The notes: generated from the sequence alone by a model not told the origin. A stretch of 64,000 nucleotides of DNA from Psychrobacillus sp. BL-248-WT-3 (GCF_012843435.1 NZ_JABAFC010000014.1:1-64000); one strand, 5' to 3'; shown: positions 1-8,560, counted from the first letter of the stretch. A program made the numbers and translations.

Positions 1-3
1 TAA

Positions 4-43
4 GGAAAAAGAGAAATTGAGTGAGCTCAATTTCTCTTTTTCC
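4..43. terminator. Perfect inverted repeat, likely terminator
   Basis: Two perfect 18-base arms (4-21 and 26-43) separated by TGAG form a strong hairpin ending in a T-rich arm. It lies 43 bases past the stop of the EAL gene on the minus strand and directly after a TAA at 1-3, so it could end transcripts from either side. Confidence 0.7.
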
Positions 44-86
44 AATATTAGAAGCTAGTTTTGTCCCAGCCTCTTTTTGTTCTTGA

Positions 87-1079
87 TCACTTATATTCCA
101 AGGGATGCGGGAGAGGTTTTCCAAAGTAGTATCCTTGAAATAATTGATAGCCTGCGTCTTTCAGCCATTCAAAATCCTCTTTTTGCTCTACCCCTTCTGC
201 TAATGGGATGGAATGGATTTCTAATGCTTTTTCTAAAAATTGCAATGCAACTCTTTGTTTCTCTTTATCAGAGGTCACCCCTTGAACATATTTCATGTCC
301 AGCTTCATATAATGGGGCTTAATATCCTCTAGCATTTGCAGAGTGCTATGTCCTACTCCTACATCGTCTAAGGCATATTGGTAGCCCCTTGCTTTATAAA
401 AGGCCAGAATCTTTTTTAAGTGGTTAACATCTTCTATTTTTTCAGTTTCTACAACTTCAAAAACCAAGTTTCTAGGATTAACACCTAGACGATTGGCTAC
501 CTCGTTGGTGGATTTAAGACAATGCTCCGGCGAATAGATAGAGGTTGGTATAAAATTTATGAATGCTTTTTTATTGTCTAGCTTTGCAGCATATTTTACA
601 GCAGTCATTCTACAAATCCGGTCTAACGCATAAAGTCTTCCTCTCTCTTTAGCAGCGCTAAAAATCTGGCCAGGATATAAGATTTCCCCATCCTCATCTA
701 AAAATCTAGAAAGAAGTTCATAGGCATATGTCTTGTTATTTTTATCTACAATTGGCTGATAGTAGATAATTACTTGTTCGTTCCTAATTACACTGTCCAC
801 CCACTCTACCTTAAACAATTCCTCTATCTTATAGAAAGGTTGCCAATCCTTATTAGGAATCTTATAGGATATCTTCGTAATATCTAAATGATCTATACTA
901 TAGTCAACAAAGTCCTTCGCATCATTCTCGCGAAGAGTAAAATGACGATTATTCTCTTCTAACTTTAATGTCCTACTTTGAATAAACTCTATTATATCCG
1001 GGAACACCTGATTATTCAGGTCACCGTCCATTTTGAACTCAACTATCAAATCTCTTACTGCACAACCGCTACATTCCAA
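87..1079 (-). CDS. EAL-domain protein (c-di-GMP phosphodiesterase type) with N-terminal CxxC
   Basis: A 330-residue cytoplasmic protein whose residues 100-330 form an EAL domain, the fold that hydrolyses cyclic di-GMP to pGpG. The main catalytic and metal residues are visible: E121 (in YELLSRF), N175, E208, D238-D239, K259, E295 and Q315. Loop 6, usually DFGTGYS, reads DVGVGHS, so activity is likely but not certain. The first about 90 residues are an unassigned domain beginning with C3-x-x-C6. The start is a TTG with a good AGGAGGG ribosome site 5-6 bases upstream. No membrane segment is seen. It is a single gene and may balance the GGDEF protein encoded about 3 kb away; that pairing is inference. 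Confidence 0.88.
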   Translation of the reverse strand: MECSGCAVRDLIVEFKMDGDLNNQVFPDIIEFIQSRTLKLEENNRHFTLRENDAKDFVDYSIDHLDITKISYKIPNKDWQPFYKIEELFKVEWVDSVIRNEQVIIYYQPIVDKNNKTYAYELLSRFLDEDGEILYPGQIFSAAKERGRLYALDRICRMTAVKYAAKLDNKKAFINFIPTSIYSPEHCLKSTNEVANRLGVNPRNLVFEVVETEKIEDVNHLKKILAFYKARGYQYALDDVGVGHSTLQMLEDIKPHYMKLDMKYVQGVTSDKEKQRVALQFLEKALEIHSIPLAEGVEQKEDFEWLKDAGYQLFQGYYFGKPLPHPLEYK

Positions 1080-1285
1080 TATAATCCCTCCTACCTATTA
1101 AAATACCCATAATTATGTGTTTTTTCCTATTATAATGATTATATTAAATCTTTTGTAACATGCATAATCAGAAGTCTTTGATTTATGGAATTAAAAAAAC
1201 ATAGGAGGATAGGTGATAGGGGTAGCAACAAGAAGTAATTTCAAAATTTACGAACACATTCAACGGCTGTTGGATAAGGAAACAC

Positions 1286-1535
1286 AAGAAAAGCGCAACC
1301 GCCTATGTCTGCCCCGACAGGCAAATGGAGAAAAGCAAGGAGGCAGCTCCTCAGCCACCACAGTATTTTCCCATTTGACCCCGAGGGGAAAGGCGGTGGA
1401 GCTAGACATCAAGAAAAGCGCAACCGCCTATCTCTGCCCCGACAGGCAAATGGGGAAATGCGAGGAGGCAGCTCCTTAGCCACCGGAGCTTTTATCCATT
1501 TGACCCCGAGGGGCAAGGCGGTGGAGCTAGACATC
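1286..1535. repeat. Two tandem copies of a 125-bp structured repeat
   Basis: The unit 1286-1410 is repeated with an exact 125-base period at 1411-1535, differing at a limited number of positions. Each unit folds on itself: outer arms CAACCGCCT and AGGCGGTGG, and inner arms CCCCGACAGGCAAATGG and CCATTTGACCCCGAGGGG. Open frames through it are not multiples of the period and are not credible genes. It looks like a dispersed intergenic palindromic element of the kind found in many Bacillales genomes, but the family was not identified here. Confidence 0.8.
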
Positions 1536-1538
1536 AAT

Positions 1539-1547
1539 TTATCCACA
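1539..1547 (+). promoter_or_regulatory. Single perfect DnaA box
   Basis: TTATCCACA matches the DnaA box consensus exactly and sits four bases past the end of the second 125-bp repeat. One isolated 9-mer can occur by chance, so the functional claim is weak. Confidence 0.35.
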
Positions 1548-1575
1548 GGTTCCGAGTTTTATAATTTCCTAAACA

Positions 1576-1606
1576 ACAAAAAAGAGAAGCGCATCACACG
1601 CTCCTC
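1576..1606 (-). terminator. Terminator of the TraB-family gene
   Basis: On the minus strand GAGGAGCG pairs with CGCTTCTC (one G-U) around a seven-base loop and is followed by six T, just downstream of the stop at 1609. Confidence 0.75.
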
Positions 1607-1608
1607 CT

Positions 1609-2775
1609 TTACAGGTTTTTAAAGAATACTCTGATGACATCAGCACCACCGATAATTGTACCGAGAGAACCAAAAAGGTTAGTTAACACTAAAACTAGCA
1701 AGACTCTAGTCACCTTATTTTTCCAGAACCCTTTTATCGTAAATACATCTTCTGACAGCCTTTCAAAATCCCCTATTGTTGGTCGTTTCATATAAGCCTG
1801 CACTAATCCTGAAAACCAACCTGAGGCTAATATAGGGTGCAGTGCGGTTATTGGTGCCACGATAAAGGCTGTAACTATAGCTAAAGGATGACCTAATGCT
1901 ACAATTGCTCCTATTGCCGCCATGGATCCCGTCCAAATAATCCAGCTCCATGCCTGGTCCCATCCTGCCGTAGGATTAGCTATAAAAGTATAAGCAACCA
2001 AAGCGATTAAAAGGATAGGCAAGGACCATCCAATGATTTTAGGTAAAATAGATTTCGGAGGGACAGCTGATAGTCTTTCTAAATCTTGATGCTTGTATAT
2101 TTCTTTTGTAATCCCTGGAACATGAGCTGCCCCTAAAACTGCTACAACTTTTTTCCCTGGAGCTTCCTTAATCTTTTGAGCTAAAAACTGGTCTCTTTCA
2201 TCGATTAATGGTGTTTTCAACCTTGGAAATGACTCTGTGAATTCTGCAAGCACTGCATTTAAAGTGTCTTGTGACTTCATATTCTCTAGCTCTTCTTCTG
2301 AAATGGTATCTTTACTAAAAATGCTATAAAATACTGACGTTAGGAGCTGAGACTTACCAAGCCAACCAAGATTATGCCAGATACGTGAAAATGTTATTTG
2401 AATATTACGATCGGCTAGTACAAGTTCTGCTCCATTTTCTTTTGCACTCTCTATCCCTTGTATCATTTCCTGGCCGGGTTTAATATCAAACTGCTTCGCC
2501 ATACGGTTTTGAAAGGAAGAAATAGCTAAGTTCATCAATAGCAATGTCGCTTTCTTCTCTTTTATGATTTTAAAAATATCTGTCTCTTTCCATTTGTTAT
2601 TATCTGTAATAGATTGATATCTCTGTTCGTCCAACTCTATACACACGGAATCCGGTTTTTCTTTTTCGATCACTTCTTTTACCTGCTCAGCACTTAACCT
2701 TGAAACGTGAGCAGTACCAATCAAAATAACTTCCTTGCCATCGACCTCTAAACGAGTTATATTTGCTTCCGACAT
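1609..2775 (-). CDS. TraB/PrgY/GumN family membrane protein
   Basis: A 388-residue protein. The N-terminal about 235 residues carry the TraB-family signature: GTAHVS near residue 20, IELDEQR near 47 and GAAHVPG near 216. These are the conserved GxxH and E motifs of the TIKI/TraB superfamily, some members of which are metalloproteases. The C-terminal part has several hydrophobic segments (roughly 245-265, 275-325, 362-384) that should anchor it in the membrane. The enterococcal PrgY relative limits pheromone activity, but no pheromone system is seen here, so the substrate is unknown. It is a single-gene unit with its own terminator. The length is typical of this membrane-anchored subgroup. Confidence 0.85.
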   Translation of the reverse strand: MSEANITRLEVDGKEVILIGTAHVSRLSAEQVKEVIEKEKPDSVCIELDEQRYQSITDNNKWKETDIFKIIKEKKATLLLMNLAISSFQNRMAKQFDIKPGQEMIQGIESAKENGAELVLADRNIQITFSRIWHNLGWLGKSQLLTSVFYSIFSKDTISEEELENMKSQDTLNAVLAEFTESFPRLKTPLIDERDQFLAQKIKEAPGKKVVAVLGAAHVPGITKEIYKHQDLERLSAVPPKSILPKIIGWSLPILLIALVAYTFIANPTAGWDQAWSWIIWTGSMAAIGAIVALGHPLAIVTAFIVAPITALHPILASGWFSGLVQAYMKRPTIGDFERLSEDVFTIKGFWKNKVTRVLLVLVLTNLFGSLGTIIGGADVIRVFFKNL

Positions 2776-3030
2776 AAACTACTTCCTTCGTGTAAATGTA
2801 TTTCTTTACACATCGACTGAGCATGTAAAGACTTGTACCTATAATAATGAAGTACTTGGGCATAAAATTCAATTTGTTTATACAAAAAAATAGGAGATTT
2901 AATCATAACCTAATCTGTTTATTTTTAGTTTTTTCCTTGGATTATGTGATTCTTCTTAGTACATGAAAGTTTAAATTTGAGGCTGAAATGTTATACTTAC
3001 ATTGATTCAAATAAGTTAAAAGAGGAGAAT

Positions 3031-3045
3031 GGCTAATGATTATCG
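3031..3045. promoter_or_regulatory. Possible Fur box over the start codon
   Basis: GGCTAATGATTATCG matches 11 of 14 fixed positions of the 7-1-7 Fur consensus TGATAATNATTATCA and covers the ATG of the heme monooxygenase gene. The codons for Met-Ile-Ile themselves produce much of the match, so chance is a real alternative. Confidence 0.35.
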
Positions 3046-3371
3046 TTACGAATCGTATTAAAACAAAACCAGGATTTGCAGAAAAAATGGCTCCAAACTT
3101 TACAAAACCAAGTCCACTACAAGAAATGGAAGGCTTCGTAAAAGTTGAGGTTACTATTACACAGGGTACCACTGAATATGATGAAATGAATGTCAATATG
3201 TATTGGGAAAACGAAGAAAGTTTCCAAGCATGGAAAAATAGCGACCTCTTCAAGGCAGCACATAAACGACCAGAACCAGGTTCTGAAGAAGCATCGAAAG
3301 AATCTCCACTATTAGGTAGTGAGTTAATCATTTCTAAAGTGGCTTCTACTGTTGGAGCAATTTCCAACTAA
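3036..3371 (+). CDS. IsdG/HmoA-type heme-degrading monooxygenase (ABM fold)
   Basis: A 111-residue protein of the antibiotic-biosynthesis-monooxygenase fold that matches small IsdG/HmoA-like heme oxygenases in length and pattern. These open the heme ring and release iron in the cytoplasm. The N-terminal strand contains the conserved Asn (VTNRI), and a helix with WKNSDLFKAAHKR carries the Trp and the expected axial His. The start ATG follows a clear GAGGAG eight bases upstream. It stands alone, with a terminator just after it and a Fur-box-like sequence over its start, which would fit iron control. The exact product (staphylobilin type or biliverdin type) cannot be told. Confidence 0.85.
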   Translation: MIIVTNRIKTKPGFAEKMAPNFTKPSPLQEMEGFVKVEVTITQGTTEYDEMNVNMYWENEESFQAWKNSDLFKAAHKRPEPGSEEASKESPLLGSELIISKVASTVGAISN

Positions 3372-3383
3372 ATAAATTATTAA

Positions 3384-3418
3384 AAGGAGCAAGTGATGTT
3401 AATTCGCTTGCTCCTTTG
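3384..3418. terminator. Bidirectional terminator between convergent genes
   Basis: Perfect 11-base arms AAAGGAGCAAG (3384-3394) and CTTGCTCCTTT (3408-3418) lie between the convergent heme monooxygenase and acetyltransferase genes. Confidence 0.85.
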
Positions 3419-3421
3419 CTT

Positions 3422-4129
3422 TTATTTATCGATACGATAGATTCCTTTTTTATCCCTTAATAAGCATCCATTGGCCTTAAAAATCCGTATCATGTATTCA
3501 TTATTCTCATCTGTACTACCTACATAATATGTCGCATGCATATTCTTTAAAAGCTCTAATGAATATAAGTGAAGTACCTTACCGAAACCTTTACCTCTAT
3601 GCTCTGGAGTTACTCCAAAGTAAAACAACCTACCTTCCTCAGTTGTTCCGTCTTCTATATGAGGAATGCTGATACCCAAAGGTTCTTTTGCTTTATAGAA
3701 GATATGACAATGGTTACGCCAGTTAGGACCTAACTCATTTAAGAAGGCTTCCATGATTTGATCAATAGAGAACAAATTATTTTTGTTCGCCGATCCGCTT
3801 CGACATTCATCATATAGTTTGGCGAATTCCTCATCTGTCATTAAGCTATCCGAAAGAGATTGCACAAAAATAGAGCTATCTAAAATAAAGCGTTCCTCTA
3901 GTGTTCTTGTATATTCCACCACGGAAGAAACCTTATGAAAACCTTCATTTAATAATTGTTCCTCATACTCCGCATCCATCAGAAGCGACAGATAATTTAC
4001 CTGATTGCTTTCCCAAGCTGCTAAAAGAGTTTTTAGTTCTGCCCAATATACTTCTTTAGATTGATTCATTTTTATTTGATCGGCAAGCCAGTATTCCTGG
4101 TCTTTTTTTATGACGTTAAAAGCAACCAT
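3422..4129 (-). CDS. GNAT-family N-acetyltransferase
   Basis: A 235-residue protein. The C-terminal half has the GNAT acetyl-CoA binding motif A, VTPEHRGKGFG, near residues 175-185, followed by the helix and the motif-B strand (TYYVGSTDENNEYMIRIF). The N-terminal about 110 residues are less conserved and may be a second, degenerate GNAT-like half or a substrate domain. The acceptor is unknown. Its ATG follows AAGGGGGG and lies 13 bases after the PAS-GGDEF gene, so it is probably the last gene of the rsbQ-like operon. Whether it acts in that signalling pathway is not shown by the sequence. Confidence 0.82.
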   Translation of the reverse strand: MVAFNVIKKDQEYWLADQIKMNQSKEVYWAELKTLLAAWESNQVNYLSLLMDAEYEEQLLNEGFHKVSSVVEYTRTLEERFILDSSIFVQSLSDSLMTDEEFAKLYDECRSGSANKNNLFSIDQIMEAFLNELGPNWRNHCHIFYKAKEPLGISIPHIEDGTTEEGRLFYFGVTPEHRGKGFGKVLHLYSLELLKNMHATYYVGSTDENNEYMIRIFKANGCLLRDKKGIYRIDK

Positions 4130-4142
4130 TTGTGCGCCCCCC

Positions 4143-5117
4143 TTATAAATCGTCTATATGCGTAATTCTGTTTCTACCATTTCGCTTGGAATAATATAAC
4201 GCTTGGTCAGCCTTCTCTACCACGCTTGCATGCGTGTCTTCGGATGTATATGTTGCTATCCCCATACTTATCGTCACTTCACCTATAACCCAATCTGCTG
4301 CTTCTATTTCCTGCCTTAAACGTTCTCCCTGGTTTTTAGCCTGTTGTGCATTAGTAAACGGGAGAAGAACGATAAACTCCTCTCCTCCGTATCTAAGTAA
4401 TGTATCCGCTGGACGTACTGTTAAGTCTGCTATTTTTGCTAGTTGCTCTAGCACTCGATCTCCCATTGTATGACCCCAAGTATCGTTCACTTGCTTAAAA
4501 TGATCGATATCAATTAAGCATAAGGAAAAAGCCTGTCCTTTTTGCTCGTATTGAATGATCATCTCTTCTAGCTTGATATGAAAATAACGACGGTTTTTTA
4601 AACCAGTCAATTTATCAGTTATAGCTAATTTCTCTAGCTTGCTATTGAGTACAAGTAGCTTTTCTTGCTTTTCCTCTATTTCCTCATGAAGCTCTTCTAA
4701 TTTAGAAAGAGCCAGTTCTTTTTCTTGAAATGCTTCCTCTAATTGCTTTTTTGCTAACCTAATTTCCTGTTCATATCCTATTCTTTTTCCCATGGAAACT
4801 AATACACAGTCAATTACATCTGCACCCTCTCGAGTAGCTTTTTTTCCGTTTAACAACACAGGAATGCTCTGCCCATCCTTATGCTGTAGACTAAGAAATA
4901 ACTCTTCCATATGTCCATATAATCGGATATAAGGATAAAAATAAGTATGGAATATAAACTGATTCGTTTTAGACATGATTGTTTCTATATGTTTTTGAGA
5001 AAGATCGTCAAAGGAAAACCCTATCATTTGAAGAAAGGTTTTATTCATATCAATTAGTATACCTTCTTGACTAATAGTGACATAGCCACAAGGTGCCAAA
5101 TCCAAACGTTCCTCCAT
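4143..5117 (-). CDS. PAS-GGDEF diguanylate cyclase with an RsbP-like PAS sensor
   Basis: A 324-residue protein. Residues 1-110 are a PAS domain that closely resembles the sensor of the stress phosphatase RsbP (APCGY near residue 8, FHTYFYPYIRL, HKDGQSIPVLLN). Residues 118-165 form a coiled-coil linker, and 166-324 form a GGDEF domain with an active GGEEF motif (244-248) and an inhibitory I-site RPAD (235-238) exactly five residues before it. It should therefore make cyclic di-GMP and be feedback-inhibited. The gene lies 18 bases after the rsbQ-like hydrolase gene, the same order as rsbQ-rsbP in Bacillus subtilis, but the PP2C phosphatase output is replaced by a cyclase. Confidence 0.93.
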   Translation of the reverse strand: MEERLDLAPCGYVTISQEGILIDMNKTFLQMIGFSFDDLSQKHIETIMSKTNQFIFHTYFYPYIRLYGHMEELFLSLQHKDGQSIPVLLNGKKATREGADVIDCVLVSMGKRIGYEQEIRLAKKQLEEAFQEKELALSKLEELHEEIEEKQEKLLVLNSKLEKLAITDKLTGLKNRRYFHIKLEEMIIQYEQKGQAFSLCLIDIDHFKQVNDTWGHTMGDRVLEQLAKIADLTVRPADTLLRYGGEEFIVLLPFTNAQQAKNQGERLRQEIEAADWVIGEVTISMGIATYTSEDTHASVVEKADQALYYSKRNGRNRITHIDDL

Positions 5118-5135
5118 AAAATGTCATTCCCTTCC

Positions 5136-5936
5136 CTACACCTGGTATAGATACCCTTTAATGAGCTCCGCTGTTTCACACGGGTGACTAAGGTGAGGAT
5201 AATGCCCCTTTACATCCATTATCTTAAATTCACTATTCTCTATATGATGGTGTAAATATTCTCCCACCTGAATAGGAACAATACTGTCTTCTGAGCATTG
5301 AATGATTAGCACCGGGCTAGATGATTTCTCTAAATCTTTACGATGGTCAGAAAAGAAGGTCACCTCTGCAAATTGCTTTGTTATCTTCGGATTTGTTGAA
5401 CTAAAACTTTTTTCTACTTCCTTTGCTACCGCGGGGTGTTTTTCAGTGGCAGCCACTATTGGAGCCATATAGCTTGCCCACCCTATAAAATTCATCTCCA
5501 TCATATCTAGCATCTCGTGGATATCTCTTTCATCGAATCCACCGTAATACTCGTGATCATTAAGATATCTCGGAGAAGGTCCAATCATAACCAACTTCTG
5601 AAAAACATCCGGCTTTTGAATCGCTGCTAACATACCAATCATGGAGCTTACCGAATGACCTACAAATATAACGTCTCTCAATTCCAATGCCTCTACTATG
5701 TCTAAGACGTCTCGGACATAGCCTTTAAGCGAGGCGTATTTCTCTGCATTATAAACACTTAAATCCGATTCACCGGAACCAACATAATCAAATAATACAA
5801 TTTTATAGTCATCCAGAAATGAAGGAATAATATGCCTCCACATCGTTTGGTCACATCCAAAGCCATGCGCAAACATGATTACTTTTTCCTTATTTCCAAT
5901 TACTTTTACATTATTACGTTTTAATACTTCACTCAT
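5136..5936 (-). CDS. RsbQ-like alpha/beta hydrolase, signalling partner of a PAS protein
   Basis: A 266-residue alpha/beta hydrolase matching RsbQ along its whole length (for example FGCDQ, FDYVGSGESDL, GHSVSS, GPSPRYLND, EYYGGF, FFSDHRKDL). The catalytic triad is S95, D217 and H245. In B. subtilis RsbQ is needed to switch on RsbP through its PAS domain in response to energy stress. Here the next gene encodes a PAS-GGDEF protein, so the hydrolase probably supplies or processes the small molecule sensed by that PAS domain. The ATG follows AGAGGTG. It is the first gene of a likely three-gene operon. Gene-by-gene resemblance is strong; the ligand is unknown. Confidence 0.9.
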   Translation of the reverse strand: MSEVLKRNNVKVIGNKEKVIMFAHGFGCDQTMWRHIIPSFLDDYKIVLFDYVGSGESDLSVYNAEKYASLKGYVRDVLDIVEALELRDVIFVGHSVSSMIGMLAAIQKPDVFQKLVMIGPSPRYLNDHEYYGGFDERDIHEMLDMMEMNFIGWASYMAPIVAATEKHPAVAKEVEKSFSSTNPKITKQFAEVTFFSDHRKDLEKSSSPVLIIQCSEDSIVPIQVGEYLHHHIENSEFKIMDVKGHYPHLSHPCETAELIKGYLYQV

Positions 5937-5965
5937 AGGAACACCTCTAGTTTATTTCGTACCTT

Positions 5966-6003
5966 ATATAAAAGGCTTCCTTTTCTTTTGAAAGGGAAGC
6001 CTT
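5966..6003 (-). terminator. Terminator of the lysine-type ABC operon
   Basis: Arms AAGGCTTCC (5972-5980) and GGAAGCCTT (5995-6003), with further pairing inside, are followed on the minus strand by TTTTATATA, downstream of the ATPase gene. Confidence 0.8.
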
Positions 6004-6104
6004 ACATAGATTTGATAATTTATCCAATGTATATATTACCAATATACTATTTTATTGAATTTTATTCTAGATAAAAAGATGAAATGCTACTAACATCCTA
6101 GAGT

Positions 6105-6839
6105 CTATTTCCGCGTTCTTTTTAGGAATTCTCTCGTCCGTTCCTGTAAAGGATGATTAAAAATTTGATCCGGGGGACCTTCCTCTGCAATGACCCCCTT
6201 GTCCATGAAGACTATTCGATCCGAGACTTCTTTCGCAAATTCCATTTCATGCGTAACAATCAACATAGTAAGACCAGTATTCGCAAGCTCCTTCATAACT
6301 TTTAATACCTCGCCGACCATTTCTGGATCAAGTGCCGATGTAGGCTCATCAAACAACATTACATCAGGCTCCATAGACAAAGCTCGTGCAATAGCTACTC
6401 TTTGCTTTTGTCCACCAGATAATTGCTTTGGCTTAGCATTGACGTAGCCATCCATGCCCACCACCTTTAAATATCTCATCGCAATTTTTTCGGCTTCTTC
6501 CTTTGAACGCTTTAATACCTTTACCTGTCCGACTGAACAGTTGCTTAATACATTATGATTATTAAACAAATTAAACTGCTGAAATACCATGCCAAGCTTT
6601 GTCCTATAGGAATTGATATCATGCTTATTGTCTAAAATATTATTTCCTTTATAAATAATTTGTCCTCCACTAGGCTTTTCCAATAAATTAACACATCGCA
6701 GAAGTGTTGACTTACCCGATCCTGAAGAGCCTATGATACATACAACCTCGCCTTTTTTTACAGAGAAATTTATATCTTTTAAAACTTCATGTGCTCCAAA
6801 GGATTTACTTAAATGCTGAATATCAATTACGTGTTCCAT
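6105..6839 (-). CDS. Amino-acid ABC transporter ATP-binding protein (probably lysine)
   Basis: A 244-residue ATPase of the polar-amino-acid (GlnQ/HisP) family. It shows Walker [10 protein letters not shown] (37-45), Q-loop near 87, signature LSGGQ (140-144), Walker B VMLFDEP (160-166) and switch His197. It powers uptake from the cytoplasmic face. It is the third gene of an operon of binding lipoprotein, permease and ATPase, 17 bases after the permease, with AAAGGAGGAG before its ATG. The lysine riboswitch in front of the operon points to lysine, or another ligand of the lysine regulon, as the substrate. Confidence 0.93.
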   Translation of the reverse strand: MEHVIDIQHLSKSFGAHEVLKDINFSVKKGEVVCIIGSSGSGKSTLLRCVNLLEKPSGGQIIYKGNNILDNKHDINSYRTKLGMVFQQFNLFNNHNVLSNCSVGQVKVLKRSKEEAEKIAMRYLKVVGMDGYVNAKPKQLSGGQKQRVAIARALSMEPDVMLFDEPTSALDPEMVGEVLKVMKELANTGLTMLIVTHEMEFAKEVSDRIVFMDKGVIAEEGPPDQIFNHPLQERTREFLKRTRK

Positions 6840-6856
6840 ATTTGCTCCTCCTTTGT

Positions 6857-7618
6857 TTACTTGTTTTCATAAGGACCTTTTGGCAGTACAGCCATTTGCA
6901 TAGGCTGACCAATGACTGTGTAGTTTTCGGGTCCATCTAGTTTCTTTTCAAAATGTCGTAAGATTAATGTAACAGCAAACGTCATGATGAAGTATAAAAT
7001 ACAAGCTACAAAGAATGACTCAAAATATCTGAAGTTGTTTCCAGCTACAGACTTCGTTTGGAAATATAATTCCGTTACCCCTATCACATTTAAAACAGAG
7101 GTATCTTTAATATTAATGATGAATTGGTTGCCGGTTGCTGGAAGTATGTTACGGATAACCTGGGGTAACACAACATATAGCATCGTTTGTATATGATTCA
7201 TCCCTATCGCTTGTGATGCCTCAAATTGTCCCTTATCAATTGAAATGACTCCCCCACGAACAATTTCAGCCATATATGCTCCCGTATTAATAGATACAAT
7301 AAAAATTGCTGCTAGTAAACGATCCATGTCTAACCCAAAGGCCAGTGATGATCCATAAAAGATGACCATGGCTTGGACGATCATTGGTGTCCCTCGGAAG
7401 AATTCTATATAGATGGATAGAATAAGATTAACCAGCTTTAAAAAATATCTACTTACCCTCTTTTCAGGTAGTGGGATGGTCCTAATAACGCCTGCTAATA
7501 ATCCAATGATTGCTCCTACAATAGTTCCTATAATAGAAATCAACAGGGTTACTCCTGCTCCACGCAAAAACATCGGCCAGTTATTGGTAATAATGGAGAT
7601 AATCCATTCTAAACTCAT
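6857..7618 (-). CDS. Amino-acid ABC transporter permease (probably lysine)
   Basis: A 253-residue inner-membrane permease of the HisM/GlnP family with about five hydrophobic helices and the EAA-loop that contacts the ATPase ([21 protein letters not shown], around 150-170). The chosen start ATG at 7616-7618 (MSLEWIIS) follows AGGAGGAAGAC; a longer reading from 7654 lacks a ribosome site. It follows the binding-protein gene after a 105-base gap that holds a partial terminator, so it is expected to be made in smaller amounts than the lipoprotein. Substrate assignment as lysine rests on the riboswitch upstream of the operon. Confidence 0.92.
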   Translation of the reverse strand: MSLEWIISIITNNWPMFLRGAGVTLLISIIGTIVGAIIGLLAGVIRTIPLPEKRVSRYFLKLVNLILSIYIEFFRGTPMIVQAMVIFYGSSLAFGLDMDRLLAAIFIVSINTGAYMAEIVRGGVISIDKGQFEASQAIGMNHIQTMLYVVLPQVIRNILPATGNQFIINIKDTSVLNVIGVTELYFQTKSVAGNNFRYFESFFVACILYFIMTFAVTLILRHFEKKLDGPENYTVIGQPMQMAVLPKGPYENK

Positions 7619-7681
7619 TGTCTTCCTCCTTACACATTCTGTTGCCTTGAACATCCACTAACCAAGTGAAGTAAGTACTTT

Positions 7682-7716
7682 AAAAAATGAAACGGCTGCT
7701 TTTATTAGCAGCCGTT
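7682..7716 (-). terminator. Internal attenuating terminator between binding protein and permease
   Basis: Perfect arms AACGGCTGC (7691-7699) and GCAGCCGTT (7708-7716) with ATTTTTTAAAG after them on the minus strand. This placement commonly makes binding protein more abundant than the membrane components. Confidence 0.75.
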
Positions 7717-7723
7717 AGTATAC

Positions 7724-8560
7724 TTATTCTGCAGCTGGTTGATTGGAAATAGCATTATCCATAATTTCTTGACGTTCTTCTTCTGAAATTCCTGCTAATA
7801 TTTCATTTATTTTATCTGTTAAATCGCTACCTTTTTTCAATCCTACTGCAACAGCTGTTTCTTCTTCATCTGCAATAAATCCTTCTTCGAATTCAACCAT
7901 GCTGAAGTTATCATTTGCAGAGGAAGCACTAATTCCTTCAGGACGTTCAGATACATAACCGTCGATCATGCCGGATTCCAGTGCTACACGCATTGCTGGA
8001 AAATTATCTGATGCAGGCTGTTTTTTTACACCTTTAATTTGATCTATCACTCCGTAGTGGGAAGTATTTAATTGGCCTGTAACTTTTGCTCCATTAAAGT
8101 CTTGAATGGAAGTGGCATCCTCAAATTTTCCGCCCTTTTTTACAACCATAACAAAGTTGGAAGTATAATAGTTTTCAGAGAAATCAATTGTTTTTTTACG
8201 CTCTGCTGTTGGTGACATTCCAGCAATAATTGCATCAATCTTACCCGAAGTTAAAGCTGGAACTAGACCGTCCCATTCGGTTTTAACGATTACCAGTTCT
8301 TTACCTAAGCCTTCTGCAATTTTTTTAGCAATTTCTACATCGTATCCACCAGCATACTCTGCGTTACCGTCCAATTTCACTCCACCGTTTTTGTCATCCA
8401 TTTGAGTCCAGTTAAAGGGTGCATATCCTGCCTCTAGTCCTACTGTAAATGTATCTTGGGCAGATGCTGATCCAACGCTTCCCTCCTCTTTAGTTCCACA
8501 AGCAGCAAGCAATAAAAAAATGGATAGTAAAAATGTGAATGTAAATAGTCTCTTTTTCAT
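7724..8560 (-). CDS. Amino-acid ABC transporter substrate-binding lipoprotein (probably lysine)
   Basis: A 278-residue lipoprotein: signal peptide of about 20 residues ending in the lipobox LLAAC (Cys21), then a two-lobed SBP_bac_3 domain. Family features include GYAPFNW, GYDVEIAKKIAEGLGK, WDGLVPALTSGKIDAIIAGM and ERKKTIDFSENYY. The last is the usual SxxR/D ligand region for amino-acid binding proteins. It is anchored outside the membrane and delivers substrate to the permease. The gene sits directly behind a lysine riboswitch, so it should be repressed when lysine is plentiful. The ATG is preceded by AAGGAG at ten bases. Confidence 0.93.
   Translation of the reverse strand: MKKRLFTFTFLLSIFLLLAACGTKEEGSVGSASAQDTFTVGLEAGYAPFNWTQMDDKNGGVKLDGNAEYAGGYDVEIAKKIAEGLGKELVIVKTEWDGLVPALTSGKIDAIIAGMSPTAERKKTIDFSENYYTSNFVMVVKKGGKFEDATSIQDFNGAKVTGQLNTSHYGVIDQIKGVKKQPASDNFPAMRVALESGMIDGYVSERPEGISASSANDNFSMVEFEEGFIADEEETAVAVGLKKGSDLTDKINEILAGISEEERQEIMDNAISNQPAAE

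Noticed and set aside
1213-1622. Two open frames of 88 and 105 codons through the 125-bp repeats
   Set aside because: They run through non-coding repeats whose 125-base period is not a multiple of three, the peptides change frame between copies, and there is no homology or proper ribosome site.
2942-3367. Minus-strand frame of 141 codons opposite the heme monooxygenase gene
   Set aside because: It is the antisense shadow of a gene with clear homology and a good ribosome site.
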